This document shows positions 16,125-23,992 of a DNA stretch of 48,560 nucleotides, one piece after another. Source of the DNA: Candidatus Gerdarchaeota archaeon (lineage in GTDB: Archaea; Asgardarchaeota; Heimdallarchaeia; JABLTI01); contig JAEORJ010000180.1 in the NCBI GenBank assembly GCA_016840945.1, positions 1 to 48,560 on the forward strand. The letters run 5' to 3'. The notes beneath the pieces are model-generated. The model had not been told where the DNA came from, searched no databases, and was given only the letters and a program-made list of their open reading frames with translations. Within the stretch, counting starts at the first letter, position 1, and each line of letters opens with the position of its first letter. The position numbers were made by a program, and so were the translations under genes.

Positions 16125-17636
16125 TTATTTTTGGTTATCAATAAGGGAACCTAATTCTTCATAAAACTGTTTAACAGAAATATCAATGAAATTTTGTGCA
16201 ACTATTCTCGCCATTTCATCAACCATAGCAATAGGAAAGGGCACAATTTGCGAAGTTCCAGGTTTTGAATATTCAATGGATGATAGAGAATAAACTAATT
16301 GAGCAACATTATTACGATACCCTATAGGATTAGTACGACAAAGCATCCAAGGTATATCAATACGTGCAACCCAATCAAAGATTTTTATATAAAAACTCAT
16401 ATAAGGCACCAGGCATTTTCTTTTTTGATCATCATACCCTCTATCAAGTCGAATTATTGGTGCAGTTACATCTTTATCTTCTAAAATTTGACTTAGTAAT
16501 CCAAAATCACTCCAGAAATTTTCAGGAACTTTACCTTTTAAGATATTATTGAAAATAGCATTATTTATGAGGGAAGTTAAAGCTTTATCAGCTGAAAATT
16601 TTACAAAACCAAAATACAAGATATTTCTATTTAACGCAATATCAACAAGTTTTTTTGATTGATAAAGTGCTTCGTAGAATTTAGGGTCTCGATAACTATG
16701 AGGAACTATTGGCCCATCACGTATATGATAATTTGTTGGTTGTTCTTCAAAACCTATTAAATCAATTTCATTATGCATTTTCTCCATTTGGAAATATGCT
16801 TGAGCATAATTTTGGTCAGCAACAAATTCTTGTTGTTGCATTGTTGTTATCTCTTCTATAGCGCTATAGCTATAGCTGTCATCAATATCAACTAAATCAG
16901 GTATGCTTATAAAGGAGCCATCAGGTCCTTTTTCGTCAAATTTCCCAACCCATCTACAAGCAGAAGCTACTGTAAATAGTAGATTTCGCGATCTAGTAAG
17001 GTCATTAGTAGCAATTGGACTTTGAACTGGAACAGTATATCTACTAGCGTCTGATGCAGATATTAATTTGTCATTTGGATATTCAAAAGTTAATTGTAAA
17101 TTTTCAATAACTGGAACATCATATATTATTTGAAATGTTGGATAAGTTTCTTGCTTCTTTATCAATTGTAATATTGTTTCATCAGAATCAATACTCATTA
17201 GCTCAAATTGATATTCATTTGTTCCCATGGGTGAATAACACTTAATGGATAATGGATTTTCAATTGATATACAATCTGATATTTTTTTACCTAATAATGC
17301 ATCACGAATTTTATTCCCTGGTACAGTAGAAACTGTTCGTCTTGCTATTTCCTTAGCTTTGCGTGTAAAACCATTAGCAATAGAATCTGAAATTGAAAGT
17401 TTAGCCTTATCTGCTTTCTTGTAACGTTTTATTTCACCTGATAAAGTTTCAATCAATTTGGAATCTAGTAAAAAGCTAATTGACTTTTGTATTGATTGTT
17501 TAACATTTTCGCTATCTAAACCGGTCTTTTTTACAAGTTGATCTATTAATTCTTCTTCTGAAATGCCACGGTTATTTTTTACCAGATTGAATACTGTTAC
17601 AATTAAATAAGGTGAAAGTTCCAACATGCTAATCAT
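16125..17636 (-). CDS. NurA-like nuclease domain protein with N-terminal winged helix
   Basis: Residues 8-70 form a winged helix. From about 215 the order of motifs matches NurA, the 5'-3' nuclease that works with HerA at DNA ends: PDGS (238-241), RDGPIVP (306-312), the strand YFGFVKFSA (341-349, NurA 'iGVvKr'), ARIDIPW (424-430, NurA 'yRvEvP') and PFPIAMVDEMARI (466-478, NurA 'YP.pL..AH..a'). The histidine expected in the last motif appears to be Asp473, so activity may be altered. At 503 residues it is longer than most NurA proteins. The herA gene is about 25 kb away instead of adjacent. NurA is a motif-based assignment. Confidence 0.55.
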   Translation of the reverse strand: MISMLELSPYLIVTVFNLVKNNRGISEEELIDQLVKKTGLDSENVKQSIQKSISFLLDSKLIETLSGEIKRYKKADKAKLSISDSIANGFTRKAKEIARRTVSTVPGNKIRDALLGKKISDCISIENPLSIKCYSPMGTNEYQFELMSIDSDETILQLIKKQETYPTFQIIYDVPVIENLQLTFEYPNDKLISASDASRYTVPVQSPIATNDLTRSRNLLFTVASACRWVGKFDEKGPDGSFISIPDLVDIDDSYSYSAIEEITTMQQQEFVADQNYAQAYFQMEKMHNEIDLIGFEEQPTNYHIRDGPIVPHSYRDPKFYEALYQSKKLVDIALNRNILYFGFVKFSADKALTSLINNAIFNNILKGKVPENFWSDFGLLSQILEDKDVTAPIIRLDRGYDDQKRKCLVPYMSFYIKIFDWVARIDIPWMLCRTNPIGYRNNVAQLVYSLSSIEYSKPGTSQIVPFPIAMVDEMARIVAQNFIDISVKQFYEELGSLIDNQK

Positions 17637-17760
17637 TAGTCTAAGATTAGAGTATATAAATTTTAGAGATAAAATATAATAAATGAATCTTTTTTCTCAT
17701 TACAATAAATTAAAAAAGATGAAATAAAGCTAAATAATAGCTGCAAAGATTAGTAATGCA

Positions 17761-17800
17761 ATGAAAATTTTTCATCACAAAAAAAAATCGGAATATATAA
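17761..17800 (+). promoter_or_regulatory. Promoter of the PRC-barrel gene with a palindrome
   Basis: The palindrome ATGAAAA-T-TTTTCAT (17761-17775) precedes a TATA candidate, AATATATAA (17792-17800). The ATG at 17816 is so close to the TATA box that the mRNA is probably leaderless or nearly so. Confidence 0.45.
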
Positions 17801-17815
17801 CTTCAGTGAAAAGAT

Positions 17816-19276
17816 ATGATCCGTTCAAAAAATATTAAGGAAGAGGACCTAACAAAAGAAAATCTAATTGGTAAGGCAATAGTTGATCCTAGTGGTAATA
17901 TTATTGCTAAATGTGTAGATTTAATTGAAGATGAGAAAAAGAAATTATATTTGAAAATGGCTGTTAAAACAGAATTTGATAGTGATTTTATTATTGAAGA
18001 GACAATACCAGTTAGTGCAATTGCAAGTATAGGTGAAATTATATTACTAAAAAAGCAATTTGAAATCAAACCAATTGAAAAAGAGTCATTAATAATCGTA
18101 GAATTTCCTGATTTAGAGGAAAAGGAATCAAAAACGATTGAAGAAAAACCAATTGAAAATCTTGAGAATGAAAATAAAGAAAAAAAAAGTAACAATCCAG
18201 ATAAAGTAAAAAATATTACATCACAAGCTAAAACAAAAAAAGCAAGCAAACACACGAATAAACCCAAAAAACATGATAATGAACTAATTAAAGATCAATC
18301 AGAATTAAATCAACCATTATTATCGGATTTAGATAATAAATTCAACCTTTTTTTAACAGAAAAGAACATCGAACAAAAGGGGCAACTTCTAAAAGATTTT
18401 ATAGTTTGGGTTGAAGGACAAAAAGATTCAAATAAAATCTTGCTTGAATTATTGAATAAAATGAGTACTTCGGAATATATAATACGAAAAAATGTAGTTG
18501 AGATTATTTCTCATATCGCCAATACAAAACCGGGTTATCTTATTCCTGTTTTTATTAAAGGATTAGATACAATTTATAATGAACCAAGCAAAGAAATTGA
18601 GGAACGAATTATTCAATACTTATCAAAAGTAGCTTCTGATAAATCATTTGAAATGCTACATAATGAATTGAACAATTATTTTGAGGATTTAATAATAAAT
18701 CAAGTAAACTGTAAAAATATTTCTAGAAACCGCATTCATAATATTAATCTGAGAATTTTCGTTAATAATTTTGATGTTCAAGAAAAGTTAGTTCATTTCT
18801 ATCTAAAAGAAATCCTTACTAAAAATGCTGATGCAAAAGAATTCTCAGAATTTTTAAGTGACTATAATGCACTAATTATAGCTTATTCACTGATTCAGTC
18901 ATTTGATCAAAATGAGTGGAATCAAATACTCAACTCCAAGTTATTGCAAAATTTAGAACCATCGTTTAAAGATTCAATTGTTAATTTCTTAGACTATTTT
19001 AAATCAGGCAATATTAAACTACTTGCTGAAACTGTTGAACCTAAATTAGGTTATCAATATTCTAATAAAATCATTAGCATTATGCTTAAAACAAAATTGC
19101 GAGATGTATTAGCTAATGTTTCGATCATACCTTTAGAAGTTTTAAGTTCATATTTCCAAGATGATAAAAATCGATCAATATCATTGATATTCGATTTGAT
19201 CACAAAAAAAGAAATTAATGCTCAAGTAGTCTTCATTGATAATAAAACCTATATCTCTCCCACCGATAACTGGTAG
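17816..19276 (+). CDS. PRC-barrel protein with helical-repeat and PCI-like winged-helix C-terminus
   Basis: The 486-residue protein begins with a PRC-barrel (about 12-80: LIGKAIVDPSGNIIAKCVDL, then a strand and VSAIASIGEIILLK). A lysine/glutamate-rich disordered linker follows (85-165). A long helical region (about 170-420) has HEAT/PCI-like character. The last 55 residues, DVLANVSIIPLEVLSSYF through LITKKEINAQVVFIDN, look like the winged helix that ends PCI-domain proteins (proteasome lid, eIF3, COP9 signalosome) and the related UFL1. PRC-barrels bind RNA or proteins. The PCI comparison is by pattern only. Confidence 0.6.
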   Translation: MIRSKNIKEEDLTKENLIGKAIVDPSGNIIAKCVDLIEDEKKKLYLKMAVKTEFDSDFIIEETIPVSAIASIGEIILLKKQFEIKPIEKESLIIVEFPDLEEKESKTIEEKPIENLENENKEKKSNNPDKVKNITSQAKTKKASKHTNKPKKHDNELIKDQSELNQPLLSDLDNKFNLFLTEKNIEQKGQLLKDFIVWVEGQKDSNKILLELLNKMSTSEYIIRKNVVEIISHIANTKPGYLIPVFIKGLDTIYNEPSKEIEERIIQYLSKVASDKSFEMLHNELNNYFEDLIINQVNCKNISRNRIHNINLRIFVNNFDVQEKLVHFYLKEILTKNADAKEFSEFLSDYNALIIAYSLIQSFDQNEWNQILNSKLLQNLEPSFKDSIVNFLDYFKSGNIKLLAETVEPKLGYQYSNKIISIMLKTKLRDVLANVSIIPLEVLSSYFQDDKNRSISLIFDLITKKEINAQVVFIDNKTYISPTDNW

Positions 19277-19282
19277 GCATTA

Positions 19283-19495
19283 TTATAGATTTTTGACCAA
19301 GTATTGTTGTTTTTTAATTCTTAAAGATGCTGCAGCCATTGCTAAATGTGTAATAATCATTGAAACATGTTGAGAAAATTGATCTGGTTCTAGGTCGGAC
19401 TCATCAATTAACTCATTGATAGCTTTTTGCAAATTATGCTCAAATTCATTTATAGTTTTTAGTTCTTCATCAGTTTGAATAGACCCATCGCACAT
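19283..19495 (-). CDS. Small acidic helical protein
   Basis: This 70-residue protein consists of two or three amphipathic helices (ELKTINEFEHNLQKAINELI and QFSQHVSMIITHLAMAAASL) and no cysteine motif beyond Cys2. A GAGGT site lies nine bases before the ATG, supporting expression. It converges on the PRC-barrel gene with a six-base gap and is divergent from leuC, from which it is separated by an AT-rich repeat. I know no family for it. Confidence 0.5.
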   Translation of the reverse strand: MCDGSIQTDEELKTINEFEHNLQKAINELIDESDLEPDQFSQHVSMIITHLAMAAASLRIKKQQYLVKNL

Positions 19496-19530
19496 GTGAT
19501 TTTACCTCTAATTTGAGAAATGAAGTTTTA

Positions 19531-19560
19531 ATTACATATAATTACATATATTGACATATT
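19531..19560. promoter_or_regulatory. Tandem 10-bp repeat in the divergent promoter of leuC
   Basis: ATTACATATA occurs twice in tandem (19531-19540, 19541-19550), followed by a degenerate third copy TTGACATATT. The region lies between the small minus-strand gene and leuC. The units are one helical turn apart, so they may be TATA/operator sites serving both directions. Confidence 0.4.
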
Positions 19561-19687
19561 TAAAACTAGCTTTATGGAGCTAAAAGAGAGCAAAGAATTA
19601 AAATTGGTTAAGCTTGTAAATAAGTTTATCAACAAATAGAATGCAAAGATTCTGTTGAAATTAAAATTAGTGGATGGAAAGGTGACA

Positions 19688-20953
19688 ATGAGTCAAACTG
19701 TTATCCAGAAAATACTAAGTAATGTAACGGGTATCAAGGATCCCGAGGAAGGTTCCATATTGTTTGCAGAACCACATATGATTTTAACGCATGATAATTC
19801 TGCAGCAATAATTAAGAGCTTTAAATCAATAGGAGCTGAAAAAGTCTGGAATCCCGATAAGATTTTCATTGCACTTGATCATGCTGTACCACCACCAAAT
19901 GAAGATTTAGCTAAAAATCACTCAGAAATTCGAACGTTCGTTAAAGAACAAGGGATAAAACACTTTTACGATTGTGGTGTTGGTATTTGTCATCAAGTAT
20001 TACCGCAAGAAGGTCATGTTATACCAGGTGTTGTTATATTTGGTTCTGATTCGCATACAACAACACATGGCGCTTTAGGGGCTGCAGGAATTCCTATTGG
20101 AAGAACTGAAGCTGCGAGTATTTGGGCTATCGGGCAGACATGGTTAAAAGTACCAGAGAGCATAAAAATAACACTTGAAGGCAAAAAACGCAAGAATGTG
20201 TTTGCTAAAGATGTTATTTTACACATAATTGGTGAGATGCATTCTGATGGTGCAAGCTACCAATCTGTTGAATTTCTAGGACCAGCAGCTAAGGATTTTT
20301 CGATAAGTGAAAGAATGACTTTGTGTAATATGACCGCTGAAATGGATGGCAAGGCAGGTATTTTCCCAGCAGATGAAGTAACTGACGCTTATTTAAAAAA
20401 TCGTGTAAAAATACCTTACAAGAAATTGCAACCAGATAAAGATGCTACTTATTCAATAGAGAAGAATTACAAATTGGACGATATTCCACCAGTGGTTGCT
20501 AAACCACACAATGTTGATAATGTTTCACCAATTTCAGAACTACCTGAAACTGAGGTAGATGTTGGATTATTAGGAACATGCACAAATGGGCGACTTGATG
20601 ATTTGACATTAGCAGCGAAAGTTTTGAAAGGCAAAAAAATCAAACCGGGCGTACGTTTATTGGTTTACCCAGCTTCACAAGCAGTTCTTCTTGAAGGAAT
20701 GAAAACTGGAGTTATTCAAACTTTAGTAGAAGCTGGTGGTGAACTTGCTATTCCTGCTTGTGGACCATGCCTAGGTGCTTATGGAGGGACACTAGCTCCA
20801 GGAGAAACAGCAATTTCTAGTGCAAATAGAAACTTCAAAGGCAGAATGGGTTGTAAAGTTGATACAAATATCTATTTAGCTAGCCCAGCAGCAGTAGCTG
20901 CATCGGTTATTGCAGGTAAAATAGTTGAACCACCCAAGGAGGTTTTCTCATAA
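19688..20953 (+). CDS. leuC: 3-isopropylmalate dehydratase/homoaconitase-type large subunit
   Basis: An AAAGGTG site four bases before the ATG at 19688 marks this start over the upstream TTG (19655) and gives 421 residues, the normal archaeal LeuC length. The family's DSHTTTHGA motif and the three 4Fe-4S cysteine positions (GTCTNG; ACGPC) are present. With the small subunit it should form a cytosolic Fe-S dehydratase isomerising isopropylmalate in leucine synthesis. Homoaconitate or a related substrate remains possible, because two-subunit archaeal enzymes overlap in sequence. The next gene overlaps its stop codon. No other leucine gene is nearby. Confidence 0.88.
   Translation: MSQTVIQKILSNVTGIKDPEEGSILFAEPHMILTHDNSAAIIKSFKSIGAEKVWNPDKIFIALDHAVPPPNEDLAKNHSEIRTFVKEQGIKHFYDCGVGICHQVLPQEGHVIPGVVIFGSDSHTTTHGALGAAGIPIGRTEAASIWAIGQTWLKVPESIKITLEGKKRKNVFAKDVILHIIGEMHSDGASYQSVEFLGPAAKDFSISERMTLCNMTAEMDGKAGIFPADEVTDAYLKNRVKIPYKKLQPDKDATYSIEKNYKLDDIPPVVAKPHNVDNVSPISELPETEVDVGLLGTCTNGRLDDLTLAAKVLKGKKIKPGVRLLVYPASQAVLLEGMKTGVIQTLVEAGGELAIPACGPCLGAYGGTLAPGETAISSANRNFKGRMGCKVDTNIYLASPAAVAASVIAGKIVEPPKEVFS
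20936..20952 (+). promoter_or_regulatory. Full Shine-Dalgarno sequence positioned for an AUA start of leuD
   Basis: AAGGAGGT (20936-20943) perfectly complements the usual 16S rRNA 3' end. Its spacing suits the in-frame ATA at 20950 (six bases) and not the first ATG at 20968 (24 bases). Confidence 0.6.
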
Positions 20954-21462
20954 TATTTACAGGTAAAATGTGGGTTTTCCCGGAAAAGAATATAAGCACT
21001 GACCAGATTTTCCCAGGCAAATATACCTATGATCCATTAACACCAGAACAAATGGCTGAACATTCATTAGAAGATTATCTCCCATCTTTCACCAAAGAAG
21101 TCAAAAAAGGAGATATACTAGTCACAGGTCAGAATTTTGGTTGCGGATCATCTCGAGAACAAGCTGTAACTTGTTTGAAAGCTTCAGGTGTATCAGCAAT
21201 TGTGGGCATATCATTTGGTAGAATCTATTATCGAAACGCTATCAATGTTGCTTTGCCTCTTATTGAATGCCCTAAAGCTGCTATGTATATCATTGAAAAT
21301 AAAGATGATTTAAAAGGCAAGGAAATAACCGTGGATTTATCAAAAGGTGAAGTAAAGATAAATGAGCATATTTTTACCTTCCCGCCATTATCTGGCGAAG
21401 CTTTGAACATCTTTAAAGCTGGGGGACTCCTAGAATATACAAAAAGCAAATTGAATCTATAA
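20950..21462 (+). CDS. leuD: 3-isopropylmalate dehydratase-type small subunit, probably with an AUA start
   Basis: The swivelling small subunit has TDQIFPGKY near the start and the family motif FGCGSSREQAV. The first ATG (20968) gives 164 residues but misses the family's usual N-terminal strand 'i.GkvW.f'. The codons just upstream encode IIFTGK, restoring it, and a perfect Shine-Dalgarno sequence lies six bases before ATA 20950. I therefore infer initiation at ATA (170 residues), overlapping the leuC TAA as ATAA. No ATG, GTG or TTG occurs in that stretch. The residues GKYTYDP in the substrate-specificity loop do not point clearly to one substrate. Confidence 0.85.
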   Translation: MIFTGKMWVFPEKNISTDQIFPGKYTYDPLTPEQMAEHSLEDYLPSFTKEVKKGDILVTGQNFGCGSSREQAVTCLKASGVSAIVGISFGRIYYRNAINVALPLIECPKAAMYIIENKDDLKGKEITVDLSKGEVKINEHIFTFPPLSGEALNIFKAGGLLEYTKSKLNL

Positions 21463-21470
21463 TAATGAAG

Positions 21471-21499
21471 AATTATTCCGTAAGGAATAATTTATTTCT
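21471..21499 (+). terminator. Hairpin terminator after leuD
   Basis: AATTATTCC (21471-21479) and GGAATAATT (21484-21492) pair perfectly around GTAA, followed by a T-rich stretch, nine bases after the leuD stop. Confidence 0.65.
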
Positions 21500-21621
21500 T
21501 TTTTCTGCGGATAATTTTACCAGATTGAAGGTATAAATTTCTTAGAACGTTTTTATAATATTTCTCATATCAATTACTTGTTTATTATCTTCAACTTAAT
21601 CTGGAGTTAAAAAATCTAGGC

Positions 21622-21712
21622 GCATGCTTTTTATTAACTTCAGAAAAACATGCAGCACATAAACACCCGAGAGATGGGCTTCATCATCCCACTTTTCACC
21701 CATCTCTTTTTT
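21622..21712 (+). ncRNA. Candidate two-hairpin small RNA with terminator
   Basis: Hairpin 1: GCATG-C-TTTTT (21622-21632) pairs with AAAAACATGC (21644-21653) over 10 bp with one bulged C. Hairpin 2: AGAGATGGG (21670-21678) pairs with CCCATCTCT (21699-21707), and six T follow (21707-21712). The second hairpin plus T run looks like the 3' end of a plus-strand RNA. The linker contains ACA, but the H/ACA layout is not convincing. Confidence 0.45.
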
Positions 21713-21891
21713 CCACACTTTCAATTTTTATACTATTTAAAAGAGGTTATTTGGTTTGTTTTTTGTCTAAATATACTCACTTTTGCACGTTTCAATATTT
21801 TTTTTAAAGCATAAAATTATATCAAAATGAAGGTCTAAAACTGCAATAAAACTCGCAAAATAAACTTAGCAGTAATTCATGGGTTGTAACT

Positions 21892-22254
21892 ATGGCAAAA
21901 ATAATGATTGTCGATGACATGGTTGTTATTCAAGAAATTCTAAAGGAAATTCTAAACTTGAAAGGACATTCTATTATTTACACTGCTTTTGATGGCCAAG
22001 AAGCTGTCGATTATTTCAAAGATACTAACAACGAACGACCTGAGATTGTAATTATGGATCATCGAATGCCTGTTAAAGATGGTGTTACCGCTTTAATTGA
22101 ATTAATGGAATTAGATTGTAGTATAAAGGTTATTTTTGTAAGCGCTGATGAAAGTGCTCGAAAAAGGGCATTAAAGGAAGGAGCTATTGGTTATTTAGTC
22201 AAGCCATTTTCAGTAAAAACTATTTTGAAACTCATTGATGAAATTGTTTTTTAA
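21892..22254 (+). CDS. CheY-like response regulator (receiver domain only)
   Basis: This 120-residue single receiver domain has all the key residues: the acidic pair in IVDDM (Asp8, Asp9), the phospho-acceptor Asp56 in IVIMDHRMP, Ser84 in IFVSADE and Lys104 in YLVKPFS. There is no output domain, so it should act by binding a partner, as CheY does. No histidine kinase is in the window. It is convergent with the folliculin-like gene, seven bases away. Confidence 0.93.
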   Translation: MAKIMIVDDMVVIQEILKEILNLKGHSIIYTAFDGQEAVDYFKDTNNERPEIVIMDHRMPVKDGVTALIELMELDCSIKVIFVSADESARKRALKEGAIGYLVKPFSVKTILKLIDEIVF

Positions 22255-22261
22255 TCCTGTA

Positions 22262-23521
22262 TTAGAATAATATTTCAAGTGGTATTTTATTCTGAGCAAA
22301 AATAGCAATAATTCGTTCAACCATTAGTGGATTTGTTTCATTAATAATAGTGATAATTAACGAAATCTCTCCTTCAATAGCGTTATTGATGAATTGATCC
22401 AGTAAATCTTTTTCACTATTGATGATAACTAAATTGATTAAATCATTAACTCGATTTAATAAATAATCTATATGCTGATTTATAATACCAATTGATTCAT
22501 CATAAGGTCTATTTTCAATAGAATCAGCTAATTGTGCACAAAAGCGATTTGATATACCTCCTTTTACAATACCAGTTTCTAAATCGATTAATATTCTACC
22601 ATCAAATGAAAAGTCTAATATATTTTTCTGAGGTATATCAAAAAATCTTATATCGTTGTTTTTTGATATTGAGTTTCTTGATTTATAAAGAAAATTATAA
22701 TATTCATCCTTTAAGATACCGAGAACATGCAAATTTGTTCTATCTTTTGTTCTGGAAAATAAAGCTTCAGCATCCATTAAGGGAACAATCCAAAGATCAT
22801 TATATAATTTTTTATGAGGTAAGAACCACTTTAAAGTAGCTAATGCTAATGCTATCTCATCTTTTTTACCAAGCACTATTATGTGCTCGTTCATTAACAA
22901 TGCATAAATGATTTTATCTAAACCTGAATTGATTTTTTGGAAAATAAATTCAAAGCTTCCCTCAAGTGCTGTTGCTGTTCGAAAATCAATTATACTCTGT
23001 TCTGTAGTTATACTCTGTTTTTTAATTCGCTCTTTAATTAATGCGACTGAATCAATAGTAGTATCAAAATCAATCTTGAGTTCTTCTAGATATAATAATT
23101 GATTAAGTTTTGATTTAATTGTTTCATTTAAAGTAGAACTTGTATTGCTTAATTCAGCAATTTCGCTAGCAATTTCCTTTACTGTTGCAGAAATTTCTGG
23201 TATTGATTTATAGAGAAACATTTGTTCAGATCGATCAACTAAGGTAACTATCCCTAAAATTCTCTTCCCTCCACGAGCTTCCGAGTCATCAACAAAGAAG
23301 AATGTCGAATAGGCAACATAGCCTTCATCAACAAAAGGAATGATTGATTCTATGAATTCGCCTTTATTTCTTTGTGGTTCAGATGATAATGATAATGTGC
23401 CTAAATGAGATTTCATGCAAACCTTTTGTGCAAATCGATTGTCTAATCCCTCTTGATAAATACAATCAGGGCCAAGATGGTCATCAAATTTTATTAGACA
23501 AACTCCACGTTTTTGGGTCAA
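22262..23521 (-). CDS. Folliculin-like longin-DENN protein
   Basis: This 419-residue protein starts at TTG after GAGGGGGA. Residues 5-125 read as a longin domain: strands GVCLIKFDDHLGP and CIYQEG, a helix, strands KGEFIESIIPF, GYVAYSTFFFVDD and ILGIVTLVDR, then the helix IPEISATVKEIASEI. The segment TFFFVDDSEARGGKR (73-87) closely resembles human folliculin's [14 protein letters not shown], which I recall as holding its catalytic arginine finger; Arg83 would align. After a helical linker (130-185), residues 190-320 resemble a DENN core: IIYALLMNEHIIVLG, a hydrophobic helix, WIVPLM, NLHVLGILKDEY and RILIDLETGIVKGG. Folliculin is a GAP for Rag GTPases. Asgards are rich in Rag-like GTPases. Recognition is from memory of the family, so the function is inferred. 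Confidence 0.7.
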   Translation of the reverse strand: MTQKRGVCLIKFDDHLGPDCIYQEGLDNRFAQKVCMKSHLGTLSLSSEPQRNKGEFIESIIPFVDEGYVAYSTFFFVDDSEARGGKRILGIVTLVDRSEQMFLYKSIPEISATVKEIASEIAELSNTSSTLNETIKSKLNQLLYLEELKIDFDTTIDSVALIKERIKKQSITTEQSIIDFRTATALEGSFEFIFQKINSGLDKIIYALLMNEHIIVLGKKDEIALALATLKWFLPHKKLYNDLWIVPLMDAEALFSRTKDRTNLHVLGILKDEYYNFLYKSRNSISKNNDIRFFDIPQKNILDFSFDGRILIDLETGIVKGGISNRFCAQLADSIENRPYDESIGIINQHIDYLLNRVNDLINLVIINSEKDLLDQFINNAIEGEISLIITIINETNPLMVERIIAIFAQNKIPLEILF

Positions 23522-23648
23522 AAAATTTCCCCCTCAAATCCTAGAAATTCCTAAGCTAACATATACATCTTCTACTAAAAATCTTTATGATAGTGCAATA
23601 GTTTATTATTATTTTAAGATTTAATTGAAAAGAAAATTGGTGTTTAAC

Positions 23649-23939
23649 TTGCCAACAAAATTAATAACAAGGGCTGAAATAAATGTAAAAGGTTTAGTGC
23701 AAGGAGTTTCATTTCGGGCTTATACAAAAAGGAGAGCAAGCGCTTTAGGACTTACTGGTTATGTTCGGAACCTTCCAAATGGTTCAGTAGAAGTGATAGT
23801 TGAGGGATATCAATATCTAATTCTTCAATTAATTGATTGGTTAAAAAACGAAGGGTCACCTGGATCAAATGTTACAGATCTTGATATAAATTGGTCAAAT
23901 AAGTTAGAGGACTTTAAAAGTTTTATAATTAAATTTTAA
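23649..23939 (+). CDS. acyP: Acylphosphatase
   Basis: The 96-residue form starting at TTG 23649, six bases after GGTG, puts the catalytic residues at the canonical positions: Arg23 in GLVQGVSFRAYT and Asn41 in GYVRNLPNGSVEV. An in-frame TTG at 23625 would add eight residues. Acylphosphatase hydrolyses acyl phosphates such as 1,3-bisphosphoglycerate and carbamoyl phosphate in the cytosol. The gene is divergent from the folliculin-like gene and convergent with a large membrane protein gene, with a perfect hairpin between the stops. Confidence 0.93.
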   Translation: MPTKLITRAEINVKGLVQGVSFRAYTKRRASALGLTGYVRNLPNGSVEVIVEGYQYLILQLIDWLKNEGSPGSNVTDLDINWSNKLEDFKSFIIKF

Positions 23940-23959
23940 AAAAGAAAAAGAGAAAAGAG

Positions 23960-23978
23960 GCAATCGTGAAACGATTGC
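23960..23978. terminator. Hairpin between convergent genes
   Basis: GCAATCGT (23960-23967) and ACGATTGC (23971-23978) form a perfect 8-bp stem with a GAA loop. On the minus strand a T/C-rich run follows, which fits termination of the large membrane protein gene. Confidence 0.65.
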
Positions 23979-23992
23979 TAAATAAATTTATT

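Larger units (their letters stand above)
21463..21891. other. Gene-free stretch of 429 bases
   Basis: The interval holds the leuD terminator hairpin (21471-21492), a candidate small RNA (21622-21712) and the AT-rich promoter region of the receiver-domain gene. I see no coding frame or tRNA. Confidence 0.55.
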
